DNA from: Pseudomonas petrae
GTDB taxonomy: Bacteria > Pseudomonadota > Gammaproteobacteria > Pseudomonadales > Pseudomonadaceae
Reading direction: 5' to 3'
Length of the DNA: 64,000 nt
Assembly: GCF_021728295.1 (NCBI RefSeq)
Contig: NZ_JAKJXE010000015.1
Span: forward strand, 62,001-126,000
The number at the start of each line of letters is the position of its first letter. Positions within the stretch are counted from its first letter, which is position 1. Positions 60,295 to 64,000 of the stretch are shown in pieces. The translations under genes were made by a program, and so were the position numbers. Below the pieces are notes generated by a model. The model saw nothing but the letters and a program-made list of their open reading frames with translations, was not told the origin of the DNA and ran no database searches.

Positions 60295-63200
60295 TTACTG
60301 CGGATTCGCGCGGGTGCTGGACAACAGCGACTTCAAGCTCGCGGCCTTCGGCTTCACCAGCCAGAAGCGGCGCAGGTAGTCGTCCAGGTTTTCCCAGAGG
60401 TTGCGGCCCCATTCGCTGTCGGTTTCGGTCACGTATTCGGCCAGCACGCGCTCCAGATGGCTGCGATAGGCTTCCATCGCTTCACCGCTGATGCGCTGAA
60501 TCTCGACCAGCTCGTGGTTGACCCGGTCCACGAAGCTGTTGTCCTGATCGAGCACGTAAGCGAAGCCGCCGGTCATGCCTGAGCCGAAGTTGTAGCCGGT
60601 CTTGCCCAGCACGCAGACGAAACCGCCGGTCATGTATTCGCAGCAGTGGTCGCCCGTGCCTTCCACAACGGTGTGGGCGCCGGAGTTACGCACTGCGAAA
60701 CGCTCGCCTGCCGTGCCTGCCGCGAACAGCTTGCCGCCGGTCGCGCCGTACAGGCAGGTGTTGCCGATGATGGCGCTGTCCTGGGTTTTGAACGGGCTGC
60801 CTTTAGGCGGCACGATCACCAGTTTGCCGGCGGTCATGCCTTTGCCGACGTAGTCGTTGGCGTCGCCTTCCAGGTACATGTTCAGGCCGCCGGCGTTCCA
60901 CACACCAAAGCTCTGCCCGGCCGTGCCCTTGAAGCGGAAGGTCACCGGCGCGTCGTTCATGCCCTGGTTACCGTGCAGCTTGGCGATTTCGCCGGAAATC
61001 CGCGCGCCGATGGAGCGGTCGCAGTTGCAGATGTCCAGTTCGTAGTCGCCGCCGCTCTTGGCCTGAATGGCGGAGATCGCCAGTTCGACCATCTTCTCGG
61101 CCAGCAGGCCTTTGTCGAACGGCGGGTTGCGCTCGACCTGGCTGAACTGCGGTTTGTCGGCCGGAATGTGGTCGCTGCCCAGCAGGGGCGTCAGGTCCAG
61201 ATGCTGCTGCTTGGCGGTTTCACCCGGCAGGATTTCCAGCAAATCGGTACGCCCGATCAGTTCTTCCAGCGAACGTACGCCCAACTTGGCCAGCCACTCG
61301 CGGGTTTCTTCAGCCACGTAGGTGAAGAAGTTGATCACCATGTCGACGGTGCCGATGTAGTGGTCCTTGCGCAGCTTGTCGTTCTGGGTCGCCACGCCGG
61401 TGGCGCAGTTGTTCAGGTGGCAGATGCGCAGATATTTGCAGCCCAGCGCGATCATCGGCGCAGTGCCGAAGCCGAAGCTTTCGGCGCCGAGGATGGCCGC
61501 CTTGATCACGTCCAGGCCGGTCTTCAAACCACCGTCGGTCTGCACCCGGACCTTGCCGCGCAGGTCGTTGCCGCGCAGGGTCTGGTGGGTTTCGGCCAGG
61601 CCGATTTCCCAGGGCGAACCCGCGTACTTGATCGACGACAGCGGCGATGCACCCGTGCCGCCGTCATAGCCGGAAATGGTGATCAGGTCGGCGTAGGCCT
61701 TGGCCACGCCGGCCGCAATCGTGCCCACGCCCGCCTCGGCCACCAGCTTGACCGAGACCAACGCCGCCGGGTTGACCTGCTTGAGGTCAAAGATCAGCTG
61801 CGACAAGTCCTCGATGGAGTAGATGTCGTGGTGCGGCGGCGGCGAAATCAGCGTCACGCCAGGTACTGCATAACGCAGCTTGGCGATCAGGCCGTTGACC
61901 TTGCCGCCCGGCAATTGCCCGCCCTCACCCGGCTTGGCGCCCTGGGCGACTTTGATCTGCAGCACGTCAGCGTTGACCAGGTATTCCGGCGTCACGCCAA
62001 AACGGCCGGTCGCGATCTGTTTGATCTTGGAGCTGCGGATGGTGCCGTAGCGCGCCGGGTCTTCACCGCCCTCACCAGAGTTGGAGCGCGCACCCAGGCG
62101 GTTCATCGCCTCGGCCAGAGCTTCGTGGGCTTCCGGCGACAGCGCGCCGAGCGAGATACCCGCCGAATCGAAGCGCTTGAGAATGCCTTCCAGCGGCTCG
62201 ATTTCATCGATGCCCAGCGGCGTGTCGAGCTCTTTGACCTTGAGCAGGTCACGGATCATCGACACCGGACGGTTGTCCACCAGCGCTGTGTATTCCTTGA
62301 ATTTAGCGTAATCACCCTGCTGAACGGCGGCTTGCAGCGTCGCCACCACATCAGGGTTGTACGCGTGGTATTCGCCGCCGTAGACAAACTTCAGCAGCCC
62401 GCCCTGCTGGATCGGCTTGCGCGGGCTCCAGGCTTCGAAGGCCAGGGCTTTCTGCTCGGCTTCGATGTCGACGAAACGCGCGCCCTTGATGCGGCTCGGC
62501 ACGCCACGGAAGCTCAAGTCGCAGACTTCTTCCGACAGGCCGATGGCTTCGAAAAGCTGCGCGCCGCGGTACGAGGCGACGGTCGAAATGCCCATCTTCG
62601 ACAGGATCTTGAGCAGGCCCTTGGTGATGCCCTTGCGGTAGTTCTTGAAGACTTCGTACAGATCGCCCAGCACTTCGCCGGTACGGATGAGGTCGCCCAG
62701 CACTTCGTACGCCAGGAACGGATACACCGCCGACGCGCCGAAGCCGATCAGCACCGCGAAATGGTGCGGGTCGCGTGCCGTGGCTGTCTCGACAAGGATG
62801 TTGCTGTCGCAGCGCAGGCCTTTTTCGGTCAGGCGGTGGTGCACTGCGCCGGTGGCCAGCGACGCGTGAATCGGCAGTTTGCCCGGCGCGATATGGCGGT
62901 CGCTCAAGACAATCTGAGTCTTGCCCGAACGCACGGCTTCTTCAGCCTGATCCGCGATATTGCGCACGGCCGCTTCAAGGCCCATGGCTTCGTCGTAGTT
63001 CAGGTCGATGATTTGACGATCAAAGCCCGGACGATCCAGGGTCATCAGCGAGCGCCACTTGGCCGGGGAAATGACCGGCGAGCTGAGGATCACGCGGGAA
63101 GCGTGCTCAGGCGACTCCTGGAAAATGTTGCGCTCGGCACCGAGGCAGACTTCCAGCGACATGACGATGGCTTCACGGAGCGGGTCGATCGGCGGGTTGG

Positions 63201-64000
63201 TGACCTGCGCGAACTGCTGACGGAAATAGTCGTAAGGCGTGCGGACGCGACGCGACAGCACCGCCATCGGCGTGTCATCGCCCATGGAGCCGACCGCTTC
63301 CTGACCCTGCTCACCCAGCGGGCGCAGGATCTGATCACGTTCTTCGAACGTGACCTGGAACATCTTCATGTACTGCTTGAGCTGATCCGGGTTGTAGAAC
63401 GCCGAACCGTGGTCGTGGTCTTCCAGCGTCGCCTGAATACGCAAGGCGTTCTTGCGCAACCACTGCTTGTACGGATGGCGCGACTTCAAGCGGCTGTCGA
63501 TGGCGTCCGTGTCGAGGATCTGGCCGGTTTCGGTGTCCACGGCGAAGATCTGGCCCGGACCGACACGGCCCTTGGCGATAACGTCTTCCGGCTTGTAGTT
63601 CCAGACGCCGATTTCCGACGCGAGGGTGATGTAGCCGTTCTTGGTGGTCACCCAGCGAGCAGGGCGCAGGCCGTTGCGGTCGAGCAGGCAGACGGCATGG
63701 CGACCTTCGGTCATGACGATGCCGGCCGGGCCGTCCCACGGCTCCATGTGCATGGAGTTGAATTCGTAGAACGCGCGCAGATCCGGGTCCATGGTTTCGA
63801 CGTTCTGCCACGCCGGCGGCACGAGCATGCGCACGCCACGGAACAGGTCGATGCCGCCAGTCACCATCAGCTCAAGCATGTTGTCCATGCTCGAAGAGTC
63901 AGAGCCCACGCGATTGACCAGCGGGCCCAACTCGTCGAGGTCCATCAAATCGTTGGTGAACTTGGTGCGACGGGCCTGGGCCCAGTTGCGGTTACCGGTG
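60295..64000 (-). CDS. gltB: GltB, glutamate synthase large subunit (5' end beyond window)
   Basis: About 1234 residues are present. GltB is normally ~1480, so roughly the first 250, including the N-terminal catalytic Cys of the glutaminase domain, lie outside. Visible are the end of the class II amidotransferase region (RNWAQARRTKFTND ... DRNGLRPARWV), the FMN-binding synthase domain, and the 3Fe-4S cluster cysteines (CKYLRICHLNNC, C-x5-C-x4-C spacing). The C-terminal GXGXG beta-helix begins near HGNQGMNDAPVTF. It makes two glutamates from glutamine and 2-oxoglutarate, using GltD as electron donor. Frame is intact throughout. Confidence 0.97.
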   Translation of the reverse strand, partial: TGNRNWAQARRTKFTNDLMDLDELGPLVNRVGSDSSSMDNMLELMVTGGIDLFRGVRMLVPPAWQNVETMDPDLRAFYEFNSMHMEPWDGPAGIVMTEGRHAVCLLDRNGLRPARWVTTKNGYITLASEIGVWNYKPEDVIAKGRVGPGQIFAVDTETGQILDTDAIDSRLKSRHPYKQWLRKNALRIQATLEDHDHGSAFYNPDQLKQYMKMFQVTFEERDQILRPLGEQGQEAVGSMGDDTPMAVLSRRVRTPYDYFRQQFAQVTNPPIDPLREAIVMSLEVCLGAERNIFQESPEHASRVILSSPVISPAKWRSLMTLDRPGFDRQIIDLNYDEAMGLEAAVRNIADQAEEAVRSGKTQIVLSDRHIAPGKLPIHASLATGAVHHRLTEKGLRCDSNILVETATARDPHHFAVLIGFGASAVYPFLAYEVLGDLIRTGEVLGDLYEVFKNYRKGITKGLLKILSKMGISTVASYRGAQLFEAIGLSEEVCDLSFRGVPSRIKGARFVDIEAEQKALAFEAWSPRKPIQQGGLLKFVYGGEYHAYNPDVVATLQAAVQQGDYAKFKEYTALVDNRPVSMIRDLLKVKELDTPLGIDEIEPLEGILKRFDSAGISLGALSPEAHEALAEAMNRLGARSNSGEGGEDPARYGTIRSSKIKQIATGRFGVTPEYLVNADVLQIKVAQGAKPGEGGQLPGGKVNGLIAKLRYAVPGVTLISPPPHHDIYSIEDLSQLIFDLKQVNPAALVSVKLVAEAGVGTIAAGVAKAYADLITISGYDGGTGASPLSSIKYAGSPWEIGLAETHQTLRGNDLRGKVRVQTDGGLKTGLDVIKAAILGAESFGFGTAPMIALGCKYLRICHLNNCATGVATQNDKLRKDHYIGTVDMVINFFTYVAEETREWLAKLGVRSLEELIGRTDLLEILPGETAKQQHLDLTPLLGSDHIPADKPQFSQVERNPPFDKGLLAEKMVELAISAIQAKSGGDYELDICNCDRSIGARISGEIAKLHGNQGMNDAPVTFRFKGTAGQSFGVWNAGGLNMYLEGDANDYVGKGMTAGKLVIVPPKGSPFKTQDSAIIGNTCLYGATGGKLFAAGTAGERFAVRNSGAHTVVEGTGDHCCEYMTGGFVCVLGKTGYNFGSGMTGGFAYVLDQDNSFVDRVNHELVEIQRISGEAMEAYRSHLERVLAEYVTETDSEWGRNLWENLDDYLRRFWLVKPKAASLKSLLSSTRANPQ

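Noticed and set aside
1..64000. tRNA, rRNA, CRISPR or insertion-sequence features
   Set aside because: No cloverleaf-type sequence, ribosomal RNA segment, repeat-spacer array or transposase gene was recognised. Repeats present are REP-type palindromes.

Overview
The window is a dense, high-GC chromosomal segment of a Pseudomonas, most likely from the P. syringae / P. fluorescens side of the genus. This rests on the gltB-gltD-hemE gene order, the divergent putP/putA pair, and many copies of a Pseudomonas-type REP palindrome (TGTAGGAGCGCGCTTGCCCG). No rRNA, tRNA, CRISPR array, insertion sequence or prophage was seen. No species can be named from the sequence alone.

Layout. 1-191: tail of a probable TldD/PmbA-family gene. 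398-9466: housekeeping and accessory genes (DHA2 efflux pump, DbpA helicase, HI0933-type flavoprotein, YccS-like FUSC protein, periplasmic binding protein, ElaA acetyltransferase, small winged-helix protein, YgjP-like metallopeptidase). 9506-12634: a REC-PAS-GGDEF-EAL c-di-GMP protein and a PL7 alginate lyase. 12692-20581: proline catabolism (putP and putA, divergent, with GTTGCA PutA-operator-like sites between them) and an acyl-CoA dehydrogenase. 20638-24033: a 1131-residue toxin-like protein ending in a TcdA/TcdB-type glycosyltransferase domain. 24534-31193: NhaP2-type antiporter, MscK-type mechanosensitive channel and SelO AMPylase. 31177-33619: an accessory island of two divergent paralogues of unknown function around a small secreted protein that carries an in-frame TGA. 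34016-35775: TrxC, an orphan PAAR protein and a ParA-like ATPase.

36123-54266 is a 20-gene aryl polyene (APE) pigment cluster on the + strand. Most genes overlap by a few bases, so it looks like one long operon, broken only by a REP element at 40371-40463. It encodes two acyl carrier proteins, two complete ketosynthases, a ketosynthase-like fragment protein, a ketoreductase and a separate dehydratase. It also encodes an AMP-ligase fused to a second dehydratase-like domain, an aromatic amino acid ammonia-lyase, a hot-dog thioesterase and two acyltransferases. The remainder are a GT2 glycosyltransferase, a methyltransferase, a flavin oxidoreductase, and an export set (LolA-like carrier, MMPL/RND exporter, DUF3261 lipoprotein). 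An antiporter-like membrane protein also sits inside the cluster. The expected product is an aryl-capped polyene carboxylate anchored in the outer membrane.

54366-64000: a small exported protein, a LysR regulator gene interrupted by an in-frame TAG, a divergent MFS transporter, hemE, gltD and the 3' five-sixths of gltB, which runs off the right edge.

The least understood parts are the glycosyltransferase toxin, the paralogue island and the orphan PAAR gene. Two genes each carry a single in-frame stop (32303-32305 and 55343-55345), which would be recent nonsense mutations or sequencing errors.
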